Counted from the first letter of the stretch, positions 53,861 to 63,918 are shown. The stretch is 64,000 nucleotides of DNA from Vulcanisaeta thermophila (GCF_001748385.1 NZ_BCLI01000005.1:186001-250000), one strand, 5' to 3'. Notes: a model not told the origin generated them from the letters alone. Translations and numbers: made by a program.

Positions 53861-54457
53861 TTACTTTAAATCCCTGGCCATGTAGGCCACGTGGGTTCCC
53901 GACTTACCAATCTTCAGGACCAGGTCAAAATTTGCCCTTAGTATTTCCTCGAAGCGCTCATGAACCTTCCTTGGGAATACAATCTGTAGGGAGCCCCCTG
54001 GGGCTAGGTGCTCCTTGGATTTCTCTATCAATTCCCTATTGACCTCAAGCCCCGCGCTTATTGGTGGATTCGTGACCACCGTATTGAACACCTCATTCTT
54101 CACAGGCTCGTATAGGTTCCCACGCCTAACCTCTGCGTTGGGGACTTTGTTGAGCCTTATGTTTATGGAGGCTAGCTTAACGGCTAGGGTGTTCACGTCG
54201 GTCATGATCACAAAGCCCTCGGTGGCCAGCTTAGCGGCCACTATGCCGAGAACCCCATAACCACAGCCAAGATCCAGAACCCTCCAGTCTCTCATTATTA
54301 CCATGTTCTCCGCAAGCAGTCTTGTTCCTGGATCCACATGGTCCTTGGAGAATACCCCAGGGGCCACTAGGAGGGTTAGGTTCAATCCCCTAATTACAGT
54401 CCTCAACTCCCTAACCCTCAACTCCCGAAACACAGGCTCATCGGAGTAGTAATGCAC
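53861..54457 (-). CDS. Class I methyltransferase, RsmC/MTS-like
   Basis: SAM-dependent methyltransferase with motif I LDLGCGYGVLGIVAAKLA and motif IV VVTNPPISAG. The NPP tetrad and N-terminal LRTVIRGLNLTLLVAPGVFS fit the RsmC/MJ0882 group, which methylates guanine N2 in rRNA or tRNA. The start is GTG, 28 bases from a TATA-like aaatttaaac (54480-54489). It converges with the M1 gene, with stops directly adjacent. Confidence 0.82.
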   Translation of the reverse strand: MHYYSDEPVFRELRVRELRTVIRGLNLTLLVAPGVFSKDHVDPGTRLLAENMVIMRDWRVLDLGCGYGVLGIVAAKLATEGFVIMTDVNTLAVKLASINIRLNKVPNAEVRRGNLYEPVKNEVFNTVVTNPPISAGLEVNRELIEKSKEHLAPGGSLQIVFPRKVHERFEEILRANFDLVLKIGKSGTHVAYMARDLK

Positions 54458-54534
54458 CTAAATACACCCTCACTGTCCAAATTTAAACCCTTTTTAAGAT
54501 AGGTTTAAGTAGGCCAGCACCCCACGCCCGATTG

Positions 54535-55401
54535 ATGGGTAAGAATTTAGGTTTGATTACCTACTTTATGATGTACGTAGTGACCGCATCAACAAACTTC
54601 TTCTTCGTTAAGTTCGCGCTTAAGTATTTAGCACCATTGCCGCTAATGAGCATTAGGTATGCGATAGCTGGTGTTACGTTGGCATTAATATCATTGGCTG
54701 TGCAGGGTAACTTTAAATTAATAATTAATAATAAGGATATGTTACTTCTGGCGTTGTTCTCAAGCCTTAGTAGTACCCTGTGGGCTTATGGCCTGGTTTA
54801 TGTGGACCCCGCCTCCTCAGCACTATTTAGTTACACAATGCCCTTCTTCGCACTCATACTATCCCCGTTACTTACTAACGAGAGGCCAAGGCTTATGAAC
54901 ATAGTGGGCGTTACCATTGGATTCTCAGGCGTGGTTCTATACGCCGAGTCATACATAGCCCGTGGCTTCTCGCTAATTGGGGCTTTATTTACGATTGCGA
55001 ATGCGGTGTTTTGGGCCCTGTATAGTACCTATTTCAAGAGATTGGGTGAGTTTGATGGGTTTAGTGTTGTTGTTAGTATGTTTTTTCTTGGTTCCCTAAT
55101 GATGGCACTACCCTCGCTGATTCTTTACGGGCCTGGATTCCTGGTTAATACCGATTGGGGTAATGCGGATTTCCTGTTTTACCTCCTGGGTACGTCGGTG
55201 ATTGGGGGTGCCCTGCTCTTCCTCACTTGGTACCTAATAGTGAATGTGGCTGGTATTACGAATGCTGTTTCATACATATTCGCAGTGCCTGCGTTAACAC
55301 TGCTCCTGGAGTACATAGTACTGGGCATAAAACCCACTCCGCTGGAGCTTGTGGGTTCTGGGGTCATGTTCCTGGGTATTTACCTGTCCTCGCTACGTTA
55401 G
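54535..55401 (+). CDS. EamA/DMT-superfamily transporter
   Basis: Ten hydrophobic segments in two similar halves. Typical EamA features include SLSSTLWAYGLVYVDPASSALFSYTMPFF and SYIFAVPALTLLLEYIVLG. Substrate unknown (amino acids, nucleotides or drugs in the family). The frame has a TTG one codon earlier (54532); the ATG at 54535 fits TATA ggtttaagt (54503-54511). Confidence 0.82.
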   Translation: MGKNLGLITYFMMYVVTASTNFFFVKFALKYLAPLPLMSIRYAIAGVTLALISLAVQGNFKLIINNKDMLLLALFSSLSSTLWAYGLVYVDPASSALFSYTMPFFALILSPLLTNERPRLMNIVGVTIGFSGVVLYAESYIARGFSLIGALFTIANAVFWALYSTYFKRLGEFDGFSVVVSMFFLGSLMMALPSLILYGPGFLVNTDWGNADFLFYLLGTSVIGGALLFLTWYLIVNVAGITNAVSYIFAVPALTLLLEYIVLGIKPTPLELVGSGVMFLGIYLSSLR

Positions 55402-55439
55402 GTTAAGATTTTTAAAATGCAGGTTTTTGTGGTTTTGGA

Positions 55440-55922
55440 ATGCCACCATTAACGAGGTCCAAACAACCAAGGAAGCAGAGGAAGGCTTTATTCAATGCGC
55501 CATTGCACGTTAGGCATAGGTTACTCACGGCTAGGCTAAGCGAGGACCTGCAGAGGCAGTATGGTATTAAGAGGCTCCCTGTGAGGAGGGGTGATACGGT
55601 CCTGATACTCAGGGGTGACTTTAAGGGTGTTAGGGGTAAGGTTGTTGAGGTGGATTTGAGAAGGGTTAGGATCTACGTGGACGGGGCAACCCTAAAGAAG
55701 CCAAGTGGCGAGACGGTTTACTACCCAATACACCCATCGAAGGTGATGATTGTGGAGCTGGACACAAGCGATAAGAGGAGGCTCGAGGTTATTGATAGGA
55801 TTAAGAAGCAGCGTGAGGAGACCCTGAAGAGGATTGAGGAGTTTAAGGAGGCCAGGGCCATTAGGAAGCCCGAGGTCATAGTACTGGGTGGGGAACAGAA
55901 GGAAAAGGGTGAGTCCCAGTGA
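55440..55922 (+). CDS. rpl24: Ribosomal protein L24 (uL24)
   Basis: Large-subunit assembly protein. It has the archaeal N-terminal extension ([20 protein letters not shown]) and the KOW motif [20 protein letters not shown]. It has 160 residues, with a longer, charged C-terminal tail than most archaeal L24. TATA atttttaaaat (55407-55417) is 28 bases upstream. It lies 38 bases before rps4e, which has its own promoter signal. Confidence 0.96.
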   Translation: MPPLTRSKQPRKQRKALFNAPLHVRHRLLTARLSEDLQRQYGIKRLPVRRGDTVLILRGDFKGVRGKVVEVDLRRVRIYVDGATLKKPSGETVYYPIHPSKVMIVELDTSDKRRLEVIDRIKKQREETLKRIEEFKEARAIRKPEVIVLGGEQKEKGESQ

Positions 55923-55960
55923 GGAAGTGCTTATTAAGCCTGTCACTCACGGTGGTGTGA

Positions 55961-56713
55961 ATGGGCAGGAGGCATTTAAGACGCTTCACAGCCCCCGAGT
56001 GGTGGAGCATCTCAACAAAGGAGCATGTGTGGGTTGTTAAGCCAAGCCCAGGGCCTCACCCACTAAGTAAATCCATACCACTGGCCCTATTGGTCAGGGA
56101 TGTACTTAGGTATGCAAAGACCCTTAGGGAGGCTAGGTACATTATTGGGCACGGCATGATAAAGGTTGATGGGGTTGTGAGGAGGGATTACAAGTACCCC
56201 GTGGGCTTAATGGACGTGGTCGAGATAGTGCCAACACATGAGGTGTACAGGATGATGCCACACCCCACCAGGTACCTATGGCCCATACCCATAAGCCCCG
56301 AGGAGGCTAGGTACAAGCTTTGTAGGATTGAGAATAAGACCATGGTTAAGGGTGGGGAGATACAATTAAACCTTCACGATGGGAGGAACATCCAACTAAG
56401 CCGTGAGGAGGGCTCCAAGTACCACACACTGGATAGCGTTTTGGTGGATCTGGAGGAGAATAGGATTGTGGATTCAGTGAGTATAGAGCCTGGGGTTCTT
56501 GGGCTAGTGGTTGATGGTAGGAACGTGGGGCGTTATGGCATTATAACGGAGATGGTGGAGACGTACATAAGGCGAAAAACCGCCGTTGCCATAAAGAGTA
56601 GTGAGGGGCAGGAGTTTAGGACTGTGATTGACTACGTATTCGCGGTGGGTAGGGAGAAACCACTAATAACCCTACCAGAACTTAAGGTGGAGCAACAGGT
56701 CCAGCAGACTTAA
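55961..56713 (+). CDS. rps4e: Ribosomal protein S4e
   Basis: Small-subunit protein with the N-terminal MGRRHLRRFTAPEWW, an S4-type RNA-binding segment (IGHGMIKVDGVVRRDYKYPVGL) and the central S4e domain. It has 250 residues, normal for archaea. In other archaea L24, S4e and L5 sit in the large ribosomal operon. Here the cluster stops after S4e, with an ACT-domain gene next. TATA cttattaag (55929-55937) precedes the ATG by 28 bases. Confidence 0.96.
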   Translation: MGRRHLRRFTAPEWWSISTKEHVWVVKPSPGPHPLSKSIPLALLVRDVLRYAKTLREARYIIGHGMIKVDGVVRRDYKYPVGLMDVVEIVPTHEVYRMMPHPTRYLWPIPISPEEARYKLCRIENKTMVKGGEIQLNLHDGRNIQLSREEGSKYHTLDSVLVDLEENRIVDSVSIEPGVLGLVVDGRNVGRYGIITEMVETYIRRKTAVAIKSSEGQEFRTVIDYVFAVGREKPLITLPELKVEQQVQQT

Positions 56714-56756
56714 CAGTGAGGTACTCCTTTAATAGGAGAGTTTGCGGAGTTAATCC

Positions 56757-57059
56757 GTGGGCCTAGAGAGGAAGATGTTCGACGTATTATACTCGGGAAA
56801 GAAATTACTAATGCTTCACCTGGAACTCACGAATAAGCCAGGCGCCCTGGACAACGTACTGAGGGTCTTTTCACGACTCAGTATTAATGTTATCTCGGTA
56901 TCGGCCGTTGGGGCGCCTGATGAGGCCACCGGGGATGTTACGTTAATTGCGGATGTGAGTAATATGGATGATATTAGGAGACTAATTAATGAGTTGCACC
57001 TCGTTAATGACATTAGGCGTATGAGGGCCATGGTTCTGACGGCCACTGAGTATCTATGA
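56757..57059 (+). CDS. Single ACT-domain protein
   Basis: About 100 residues with one ACT domain (LELTNKPGALDNVLRVFSRLSINVISVSA). ACT domains bind small ligands, usually amino acids, and regulate metabolic enzymes. Its placement near glyA, hom and thrC suggests a link to the serine/threonine group. The GTG start fits TATA tttaatag (about 56728). The ATG at 56775 is an alternative. Confidence 0.7.
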   Translation: MGLERKMFDVLYSGKKLLMLHLELTNKPGALDNVLRVFSRLSINVISVSAVGAPDEATGDVTLIADVSNMDDIRRLINELHLVNDIRRMRAMVLTATEYL

Positions 57060-57069
57060 TGGATTTAAG

Positions 57070-58362
57070 TTAAAGGAGCATTTCGATGGTTACGGGTATA
57101 TCCACATCCTTGGGTGTTAATCCATACTTAACGGTGGTGAACTCCCTCCTAAACTCAATAACCTCCCTCTTAACCCTCCCTGGATCCTCACCCTTAATGA
57201 GGACCCTGGCCATGAATTCCCCAATGACCCTCATCTCATCCTTACCCATACCAAACCTTGTCATTTCCTGAACACCAAGCCTCAATCCACTGGGGTCCCT
57301 GAACCCCTTATCCCAGGGTAGTGCGTTCTTATTAACGATTATGTTGGCATTCTCCAGCAAAACCGCGGCCTTGGCGCCACCACCGAGGTTTGATACATCA
57401 ACAAGGACCTGGTGGGTCCTTGTGAAGCCGAGATTCTCCGCAACAACCTTGAAGCCCAGGGCGTGCAGTGCCTCTGCTAATGCCCTGGCATTCTCCACTA
57501 CCCGCCCTGCGTAGGCCTCGCCGAACTTCATCATCTCTATTGCTGTGATTGCCGTGGCGGCGTACCTGTGATGGTGGTAGTTCGATGTTAATCCAGGGAA
57601 TACAGCCCGCTGTATTGGCTTTATCAGGTCCTCCCTATTGGTGAATATCACACCACCCTGGGGCCCAGGGAATGTTTTATGGGTTGAGGAGGTCATTACA
57701 TCGGCGCCAAGGTCCAGGGGGTTTGGGAATACACCACCCGCTATTAAGCCCAGTACGTGTGCTGAGTCATGCATTAGGTAGGAATTGACCTCATGAACCA
57801 CATCAACCAACTCCTTAACAGGATGTGGAAATAGGTAGACGGAGCCCCCCAGTATCACGAGCTTTGGCTTAACCTCCCTAATCAACTTAATGGCTGCATC
57901 CACGTCCACATTGAAGTTCTCATTATCCCAGGGTAAATCCACAACCTTTAGCTTAAATACGCCTGGGGCTCCCGTAGTCTTATGACTAATATGACCACCT
58001 GAATTGAGCGGTACCGAAGCTATCACATCGCCCGTGTTTGTCAATGCGGCGTAGACTGCGGCGTTGGCTATGGTACCCGATATGGGCCTTACATCGGTAA
58101 ACCTGGCATGGAATAACTGCTTCATTAACTCAGTGAGTAAGCCCTCCAGCTCATCAATGTACTTTGTTCCCTGGTAATACCTACTACCCAATGTGCCCTC
58201 CGCATACCTACCCTCCATATCGTTGAGGTAGACATACTCGGCGAGGGGGCTCATTACGTTCTCACTGGGTATGAGGTTTATGGTCTCGAGGCGGCGCCAC
58301 CTATTGTGTGTTCTAACCAGGTTTAGGACCTCCCTTAATGATGAATCCGGGTCCAGCGGCAT
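57070..58362 (-). CDS. glyA: Serine hydroxymethyltransferase
   Basis: PLP enzyme interconverting serine and glycine with a folate or pterin one-carbon carrier. The PLP-lysine motif is [14 protein letters not shown], with [12 protein letters not shown] and [13 protein letters not shown] upstream. It has about 430 residues. The ATG at 58362 (MPLDPDSS) is preferred over a GTG at 58368, with TATA (gcctattaaag, 58382-58392) about 25 bases away. Confidence 0.95.
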   Translation of the reverse strand: MPLDPDSSLREVLNLVRTHNRWRRLETINLIPSENVMSPLAEYVYLNDMEGRYAEGTLGSRYYQGTKYIDELEGLLTELMKQLFHARFTDVRPISGTIANAAVYAALTNTGDVIASVPLNSGGHISHKTTGAPGVFKLKVVDLPWDNENFNVDVDAAIKLIREVKPKLVILGGSVYLFPHPVKELVDVVHEVNSYLMHDSAHVLGLIAGGVFPNPLDLGADVMTSSTHKTFPGPQGGVIFTNREDLIKPIQRAVFPGLTSNYHHHRYAATAITAIEMMKFGEAYAGRVVENARALAEALHALGFKVVAENLGFTRTHQVLVDVSNLGGGAKAAVLLENANIIVNKNALPWDKGFRDPSGLRLGVQEMTRFGMGKDEMRVIGEFMARVLIKGEDPGRVKREVIEFRREFTTVKYGLTPKDVDIPVTIEMLL

Positions 58363-58417
58363 TACCACGTAATTGGGGCTCGCCTATTAAAGTTTATGTT
58401 TTCAATGAGCTAATTAA

Positions 58418-59383
58418 TCACCTAAGTCCATACCTCCTGACTATTGACATGAGGTCCGTGAGCACCGCCTGGGCTGTTTCAACCCTGCCAGCCCCAGGGC
58501 CGATTATGATTAACGAACCCAGTGTGTCCAGTTTGAATTTAATGGCGTTTAGGTTCCCATTAACGTGCGCCATGGGGTCCGCTGGGTCCAGAACCATGGG
58601 CTTCACAAAGGCCCTCTTCTCATCCGCGTAGGCAATTAACTTAACAACCCCATTACCCGCCATTTCAATGTTCCTTATACCCACAACCTCCATGGAATCC
58701 AGTGAGTGCCTCCAACCCAGGACCCTGGAGATTATGATTGCCTTGAGGGCCGGGTCTACACCGTCTATGTCCAGCGATGGGTCGGCCTCCGCATACCCCA
58801 TTTCCTGGGCCAGCCTCAGGGCATCATTGAAGCTTAGTCCCTCATGCATCTTGGTGAGTATGAAGTTCGTGGTGCCATTTAGTATCCCCTGGAAGTACTC
58901 CACGTGGGCCCCAGGTAGTAACTCCAGTACGTTGAATGACGGGGTGCCGGCCATTACCGTGCCCTTGAAACCAAAGCCCACATTGTACCTCCTCGATAAC
59001 TCCATGAGCTCATCATAGTGAAACGCCACCGGGCCTTTATTCGTGGTAATCACATGCTTACCACTACGCATGGCTGTGGTTATATAAGTGAAGGCGGGCT
59101 CCCCCTTATCCCTTATGTTTAAGTCCGTGAACTCGCAGACCACGTTTGCATCACTCTCGGTTATTAACCTCGGTATATCCTCTGGATCAACCTTAACACC
59201 CAATTGCCTCCCTGCCCTGGCATCAGGGAGTATTTCTGGGCCTGGATTCCTTATGAATCCCCTCCTCCTATCCACAATCTCCGTAACCACGGCATCAATG
59301 CCCAACTCATCCCTCCTGGCATTGAGTAGTTCGAAGAATCCCTGACCCACGTTGCCGAAGCCCACAATCATTATCTTAATCAT
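58418..59383 (-). CDS. hom: Homoserine dehydrogenase
   Basis: Reduces aspartate semialdehyde to homoserine. The NAD(P) motif is MIVGFGNVGQGFFE. The catalytic region has GTTNFILTKM and the conserved ADPSLDIDGVDPALK. It is monofunctional, with no aspartokinase or ACT domain. The ATG at 59383 is preferred to the TTG at 59386; TATA (gtataattataagg, 59400-59413) is 25 bases away. It is divergent from thrC, which acts two steps later. Confidence 0.94.
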   Translation of the reverse strand: MIKIMIVGFGNVGQGFFELLNARRDELGIDAVVTEIVDRRRGFIRNPGPEILPDARAGRQLGVKVDPEDIPRLITESDANVVCEFTDLNIRDKGEPAFTYITTAMRSGKHVITTNKGPVAFHYDELMELSRRYNVGFGFKGTVMAGTPSFNVLELLPGAHVEYFQGILNGTTNFILTKMHEGLSFNDALRLAQEMGYAEADPSLDIDGVDPALKAIIISRVLGWRHSLDSMEVVGIRNIEMAGNGVVKLIAYADEKRAFVKPMVLDPADPMAHVNGNLNAIKFKLDTLGSLIIIGPGAGRVETAQAVLTDLMSIVRRYGLR

Positions 59384-59545
59384 CAACCAATGAGTAACTA
59401 GTATAATTATAAGGCTTATCTAAATCATTAGCCCTCTATAACTAGCGGTAACACTTAAATACCCCTAAGTAATAAGGGGCTGGGTTGGTAACATGGAAAC
59501 CCAGGAAATCGAGAACTAATATCAAGGATCCTGGGCAAGTACATA

Positions 59546-60718
59546 ATGAAATGCCCAAGATGCGGGTTGGAACTTCCGCCGAGCCCGCTCATGTTCAGAT
59601 GCCCAAGGTGTGGTGAGCTGCTTGATACGGTGCTAATAACGGACAGGGTGAAGGGTGATGGATCATTAAGTGGGAGGGGTGTGTGGAGATACAGGAGGTT
59701 CCTGCCGGATATTGAGGAACCCGTGAGCATGGGTGAGGGTGGAACCCCATTAATAAGGCTTAGGGGTTATGGGAATGCTTACGTTAAGTTTGAGGGTGCC
59801 AATCCCACAGGCTCCTTCAAGGATAGGGGTATGACCGTGGGTGTTTCGCTAGCGAGGAACCTGGGTTTTAGGGGTGTTATAGTGGCGTCCACGGGGAACA
59901 CCGCCGCGTCAGCTGCTGCATACTCAGCCAGGGCTGGGCTTGAATGCATAGTGGTGCTTCCCAGGGGTAATGTGGCTAGGGGTAAGTTGGGGCAGGCGGT
60001 TATTCACAGTGCCAGGATCCTGGAGGTTGAGGGGTCCTTTGACGATGCGTTGGAGTACGTCATAGAGGGTGTGGTGAATAATGTGGGTAGTGACGGGGTT
60101 AGGTACTACCCACTTAATTCCATTAATCCCTGGAGACTTGAGGGCCAGAAGACCGCGGCCTTCGAGATATTCGAGGAGATTGGGGTGCCGGACTTCGTAA
60201 TAGTACCCGTGGGTAATGGGGGCAATATCTACGCAATTTGGAAGGGCTTTGAGGAGCTTAGGAGGATTGGGTTAATAAGCGATGTTCCTAGGATGATTGG
60301 GGTGCAGGCTGAGGGGGCTGCACCGCTGGTTAGGTATTGGAGGGGTTTGGGTGAGCCTAGGATTGACAATCCAAGGACCGTGGCAAGCGCAATAAGGATT
60401 GGCAAGCCCGTTAACTGGTTCAGGGCATACAGGGCTGTTAAGGAGAGTGGTGGCTTATTCATTGACGTGAGCGATGAGGAAATACTAAGGGCCCAGAGGG
60501 AACTTGGTAAAATGGGCATTGGCGTGGAACCAGCCAGCGCGGCCTCACTTGCCGGTTACATTAGACTACTTAATGAGGGGTACGTAAGCAGGAGTGATAG
60601 GGTGGTCCTAATAGCCACGGGCCACGCACTAAAGGACCCCGATTTACTGATTAGGGAGTTGAGGTCGGAGGTTGTGAGGGGCTTTGAGGAGTTCATGAGC
60701 ATTATAAGGCGGGGCTAA
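59546..60718 (+). CDS. thrC: Threonine synthase with N-terminal zinc ribbon
   Basis: PLP enzyme converting O-phosphohomoserine to threonine. It opens with a zinc ribbon (MKCPRCGLELPP, then FRCPRCGELLD). The PLP lysine is in NPTGSFKDRGM, the phosphate loop in VPVGNGGNIYAIW. It has 390 residues. The only in-frame start is the ATG at 59546. The 159-base region before it includes the hom promoter and a CCCCT/AGGGG hairpin near 59461-59478. Confidence 0.93.
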   Translation: MKCPRCGLELPPSPLMFRCPRCGELLDTVLITDRVKGDGSLSGRGVWRYRRFLPDIEEPVSMGEGGTPLIRLRGYGNAYVKFEGANPTGSFKDRGMTVGVSLARNLGFRGVIVASTGNTAASAAAYSARAGLECIVVLPRGNVARGKLGQAVIHSARILEVEGSFDDALEYVIEGVVNNVGSDGVRYYPLNSINPWRLEGQKTAAFEIFEEIGVPDFVIVPVGNGGNIYAIWKGFEELRRIGLISDVPRMIGVQAEGAAPLVRYWRGLGEPRIDNPRTVASAIRIGKPVNWFRAYRAVKESGGLFIDVSDEEILRAQRELGKMGIGVEPASAASLAGYIRLLNEGYVSRSDRVVLIATGHALKDPDLLIRELRSEVVRGFEEFMSIIRRG

Positions 60719-60739
60719 ATTCAATTTAAACGGGTGGGA

Positions 60740-61186
60740 TTAACCCAGTAGGTTTACCTCAGGCACATTCTCCGTACTCGCCTTCTCAGCCAGTACATCA
60801 TTGCTAATTTCTATCGTGTACTTAAGCTTGGCCGTGTAAACCACGTTATTCCCCTCCTCACCCGTTGGTGTTTGTGGTATCTCACCACTAACCCTTGCGT
60901 AGCCCTTCTCCTCACCACCCCTCATTAACTTCCAAACCATACTCACTGAGTACTTACCACCCACATCCTTAACATCCCAAGTCCTCTCACCTGGCTCAAG
61001 CCCGTAGTCACTGGCCATGGACTTAACCAACTGCAGGAAGTTGGTTCCTGAGTCGTCAAGTGGCACGGTTAGTCCTGCCTCCCTGGGCCACCTCTCAAGC
61101 CTCCTCTTCCTGGCATCCTCATTGGCACTCTTGCTTATCTTAATGGGGGTTTCCAACTCCCTCTCGTAAACCACGGTGTAGCTCAT
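60740..61186 (-). CDS. Hypothetical protein (148 residues)
   Basis: Not recognised. Soluble, beta-rich and charged, with no cysteine motif. TATA ggtatttaaataac (about 61210-61223, plus strand) lies about 30 bases upstream and supports a real gene. It converges with thrC with 21 bases between them. Confidence 0.5.
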   Translation of the reverse strand: MSYTVVYERELETPIKISKSANEDARKRRLERWPREAGLTVPLDDSGTNFLQLVKSMASDYGLEPGERTWDVKDVGGKYSVSMVWKLMRGGEEKGYARVSGEIPQTPTGEEGNNVVYTAKLKYTIEISNDVLAEKASTENVPEVNLLG

Positions 61187-61285
61187 GATCGTCCTAACTC
61201 ACTTTGACTGGGTATTTAAATAACTTACCTAGGTCAGTCAACACCTTAATCCTCACCTACTCGGGGCAGCCATTCGCTCATCACG

Positions 61286-62233
61286 TCACTCCACAGTAAT
61301 TACTTCATTTATATCCCTTATCTCCACCTCACCCTCATTATTCCTGGTTAGGTTAGCTAAACATATGGGGCATAGTGTGACTACATTCCTGGAGAGCTTG
61401 GCCAGGTTCCTTATCCTAATCTTGGCAATCCTCTCGCTAAGCCCTGGATTCAGGCTCTCAATGGGCCCTCCACAGCAGGTTGATGTTTCCCTACCAGTTA
61501 TCACGGGGTCCTCCACATGCTTAATACCCGCCCTATCCAGTATGGACCTGTATACGTCGTACTTATTCAAATACCTGGCGTAGAGGCATGAGTCGTGTAT
61601 AACTACGGTGTCCAGGTTAATGAGGGGCTTCACCCTAGCCTTACTTATTATGTCCAGGTAATTAACCACGTCGAAATCCAACTTAAAGTACCTGGGGGCC
61701 ACCTCGGTGAGTATATTATGTGTGTGGGGGTCTATGGTTATGACCTTCCTCACACCAAACCTCTTGAATGTGGGCATTACTGTCTTCTCGAAGTAATCTA
61801 GGAATTGATCAATGGCGCCCAACTCGTAAAGCAGGGCACCACTGTAGGGCTCGTCCTCGTATAAATAGCCAAAATTAATGCCGGACTTCCTGAGGGATTG
61901 GGCTATGTTCTTAACAATACCATTGGCCCTAGTAATATCGCTGGGCGAGGGCTTCACCACGAAGCCAGCCACTAAACCACTGAACCTCGAGAAAACCCTC
62001 GCGACACCACCCAGTGGCGAGCCCTGTAACTTCTCAATCCAGGGTATCATTTGGTTTATCACGGGAGCCATTTGGTAGAGGCATGAGGTATAGATTACGG
62101 TGTCCCCTCCCTTGGGCACATTCAATTCCCCCGCCCACTGGGTACAGAGGGATTTATCCATGGGTATGGGTAGGCCATTGCTGCCGAGGCTTCCCTGTAT
62201 AATACTAACCAGCGTCTTAACCCAACTCTCCAT
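61286..62233 (-). CDS. HdrB/GlpC-like CCG-domain protein, first motif degenerate
   Basis: Resembles the heterodisulfide reductase B / glycolate oxidase FeS family with two CCG repeats. The second repeat is complete: HDSCLYARYL, STCCGGPIES and TLCPICLANL. In the first, SCLYQ is kept but the CCG position reads EDEPYSGALLYELG, so two cysteines are missing. One non-cubane 4Fe-4S site could remain. It may be an electron-transfer partner of an oxidoreductase encoded elsewhere. The ATG at 62233 is preferred to a GTG at 62239, by TATA spacing of about 26. Confidence 0.78.
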   Translation of the reverse strand: MESWVKTLVSIIQGSLGSNGLPIPMDKSLCTQWAGELNVPKGGDTVIYTSCLYQMAPVINQMIPWIEKLQGSPLGGVARVFSRFSGLVAGFVVKPSPSDITRANGIVKNIAQSLRKSGINFGYLYEDEPYSGALLYELGAIDQFLDYFEKTVMPTFKRFGVRKVITIDPHTHNILTEVAPRYFKLDFDVVNYLDIISKARVKPLINLDTVVIHDSCLYARYLNKYDVYRSILDRAGIKHVEDPVITGRETSTCCGGPIESLNPGLSERIAKIRIRNLAKLSRNVVTLCPICLANLTRNNEGEVEIRDINEVITVE

Positions 62234-62357
62234 CGGCACCCACTGGCGCCGCCCCTTATTAAGTATTTAGTGTAATGTGTTAGTTAGATTATTATCAAAA
62301 GTGAACAATCCCATTAGGTGAATAATACTTAAATCTTCAAACCCAGTAAGTCTATCA

Positions 62358-63131
62358 ATGTCACTGAAGGTAGTAACCTTCGACGCATACAACACATTGA
62401 TTAACTACGGGAGGGAATTCATAGATGAGGTAACAAGTAACATAACCAAGTACCTAAGATCCCTCAGTATGGAGGTTAGCTTCGATTACGTGCGCGAGGC
62501 CTATGTGAACCTGGATAGGGAGATTAGGCTTAGGCGCGTTGTGGAGATGGCCTACGTACCACCCATGGACAATGTTAGGAGGTTCCTGGAGACAGTCTCT
62601 AGGAAGTACGGGTTCAGGTTAAGTGAGGATATAGTCATGAACGTGGCCGAGATAATAAACAACACACTGCTTGAGTCCAAGAATGTGAGGCCCAATGAGG
62701 ATGCGCAGTACGTACTCTCGGAAATGAAGAGCGAGGGATTCAGCATAGGCGTTATATCCAATGTAATATTTTGGAGCAGCTCAGTCACAAGGAAGCTACT
62801 GAGTAAGTACGGCTTTAGCAAGTTCATTGATGTGCAGGTATACGCGGACGAGGTGGGCAGGGCAAAGCCGCACCCAGCAATTTTCGAGAGGGCGCTGGAG
62901 CTTTTGACCCACGGTATTGAGCCCGACATTGCCATTCACGTGGGTGATGGGTTTAAGGAGGACTTCCTGGGCGCGGTGCTTGATGACATAGTTGGTGTTT
63001 TTATTGATAGGGATGGTTCACTAGTGAAGGGTGGTAGCCCCATGGAGTTCATTAGATGCAGGGCCTACGGGGTTAGGAGATTGAAGGAGGTACTACTCAT
63101 ACCCCACCTACTGAGTGAGTGTGGAACCTAG
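62358..63131 (+). CDS. HAD-superfamily hydrolase
   Basis: Haloacid-dehalogenase-type phosphatase. Motif I is TFDAYNTLINYG, motif II ISNVIFW, motif III Lys in VGRAKPHPAIF and motif IV HVGDGFKEDFLGA. The nucleophile motif reads D-A-Y-N-T, with the second acid replaced by Tyr, as in dehalogenase-like rather than classic phosphatase members. Substrate unknown. TATA acttaaatc (62328-62336) is 26 bases upstream. Confidence 0.85.
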   Translation: MSLKVVTFDAYNTLINYGREFIDEVTSNITKYLRSLSMEVSFDYVREAYVNLDREIRLRRVVEMAYVPPMDNVRRFLETVSRKYGFRLSEDIVMNVAEIINNTLLESKNVRPNEDAQYVLSEMKSEGFSIGVISNVIFWSSSVTRKLLSKYGFSKFIDVQVYADEVGRAKPHPAIFERALELLTHGIEPDIAIHVGDGFKEDFLGAVLDDIVGVFIDRDGSLVKGGSPMEFIRCRAYGVRRLKEVLLIPHLLSECGT

Positions 63132-63189
63132 TGACCGCTTGACTAGCCATGGAGAAAACAATATTAATTTACCCACTGGGGTGGGGGTA

Positions 63190-63885
63190 ATGATGCCATT
63201 TAAGTGCATGCCAAATTGTGGTTACTGCTGCACCATATCACCAGTCACGGTATTTCCCCACGAAATGATAATACTGAGGATGCTCGCGGAAGACCTTGAT
63301 GTGAAGGATCTAACCTTCAAGCCTGGCTATGTGATTCTAGATGTTAAGAATGGGGTTAGGATAGCCCTATCATACCTAATGCAATTGAACGATGAGGGAC
63401 GATGCCCATTCCTGGAGCCCAGTACCAAGGCATGCCTCGTTCACTCCCTCTATAAGCCACTAACCTGTAGGTCATTTCCATACCTACCCAGGGTCATTAG
63501 GTACGTAATAGACCCGGAGCTCAAGTTGGTGGATTTCGACGTGGAATTCGTGGTCTCGAGCCTATGCCCAGTCATTAAGAATAATTACTCAATGGAGGAT
63601 TTGGAGCTCATGTCCCGTAATGTCAGGGTGGCCGTTAAGGTAATGCCCAAGGAAGTGAACGCTGCTGAGGAGGCCATTAGGGTTAGGAAGATCTACGCGG
63701 ATACACTAACGGCGCTGTGGAGGGCGGGGCTTGTGGAGCTTAGGGGTGGTGATGGTAATAATAATAATAATGTTAATTGGCCGTTGGTAAATGCCTTTGA
63801 GTATATTAGGTACTTCATGCCCAGCATATCCCTCGAGTCCTTCGTACCCAACATAACAAGCATCATAAGGGGTCTTCGTGAATGA
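63190..63885 (+). CDS. YkgJ-type cysteine-cluster protein
   Basis: A putative zinc- or iron-binding protein of the YkgJ/CxxCxxCC family: FKCMPNCGYCC at the N terminus, then CPFLEPSTKACLVHSLYKPLTCRSFPYL. The open frame reaches back to 63115, overlapping the HAD gene. I choose the ATG at 63190 because the cysteine cluster is at the N terminus in the family and an A/T-rich aatattaattta (about 63159-63170) lies about 25 bases upstream. Function unknown. Confidence 0.75.
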   Translation: MMPFKCMPNCGYCCTISPVTVFPHEMIILRMLAEDLDVKDLTFKPGYVILDVKNGVRIALSYLMQLNDEGRCPFLEPSTKACLVHSLYKPLTCRSFPYLPRVIRYVIDPELKLVDFDVEFVVSSLCPVIKNNYSMEDLELMSRNVRVAVKVMPKEVNAAEEAIRVRKIYADTLTALWRAGLVELRGGDGNNNNNVNWPLVNAFEYIRYFMPSISLESFVPNITSIIRGLRE

Positions 63886-63888
63886 TTA

Positions 63889-63918
63889 ATATCTAATCCG
63901 ATATCAATATTTAGATAT
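63889..63918. promoter_or_regulatory. Inverted repeat upstream of the last gene
   Basis: ATATCTAA (63889-63896) and TTAGATAT (63911-63918) are an exact 8-bp inverted repeat, with two GATATC palindromes (63900-63905 and 63914-63919) inside and over its right arm. It ends about 15 bases before a TATA box (atttataaag, 63933-63942), itself about 24 bases before the ATG at 63961. It could be an activator or repressor site. Confidence 0.4.

Noticed and set aside
59493-59520. Eight-codon leader peptide before thrC
   Set aside because: Contains no Thr or Ile codons in a regulatory pattern, and attenuation by leader peptide is not expected with leaderless archaeal transcription.
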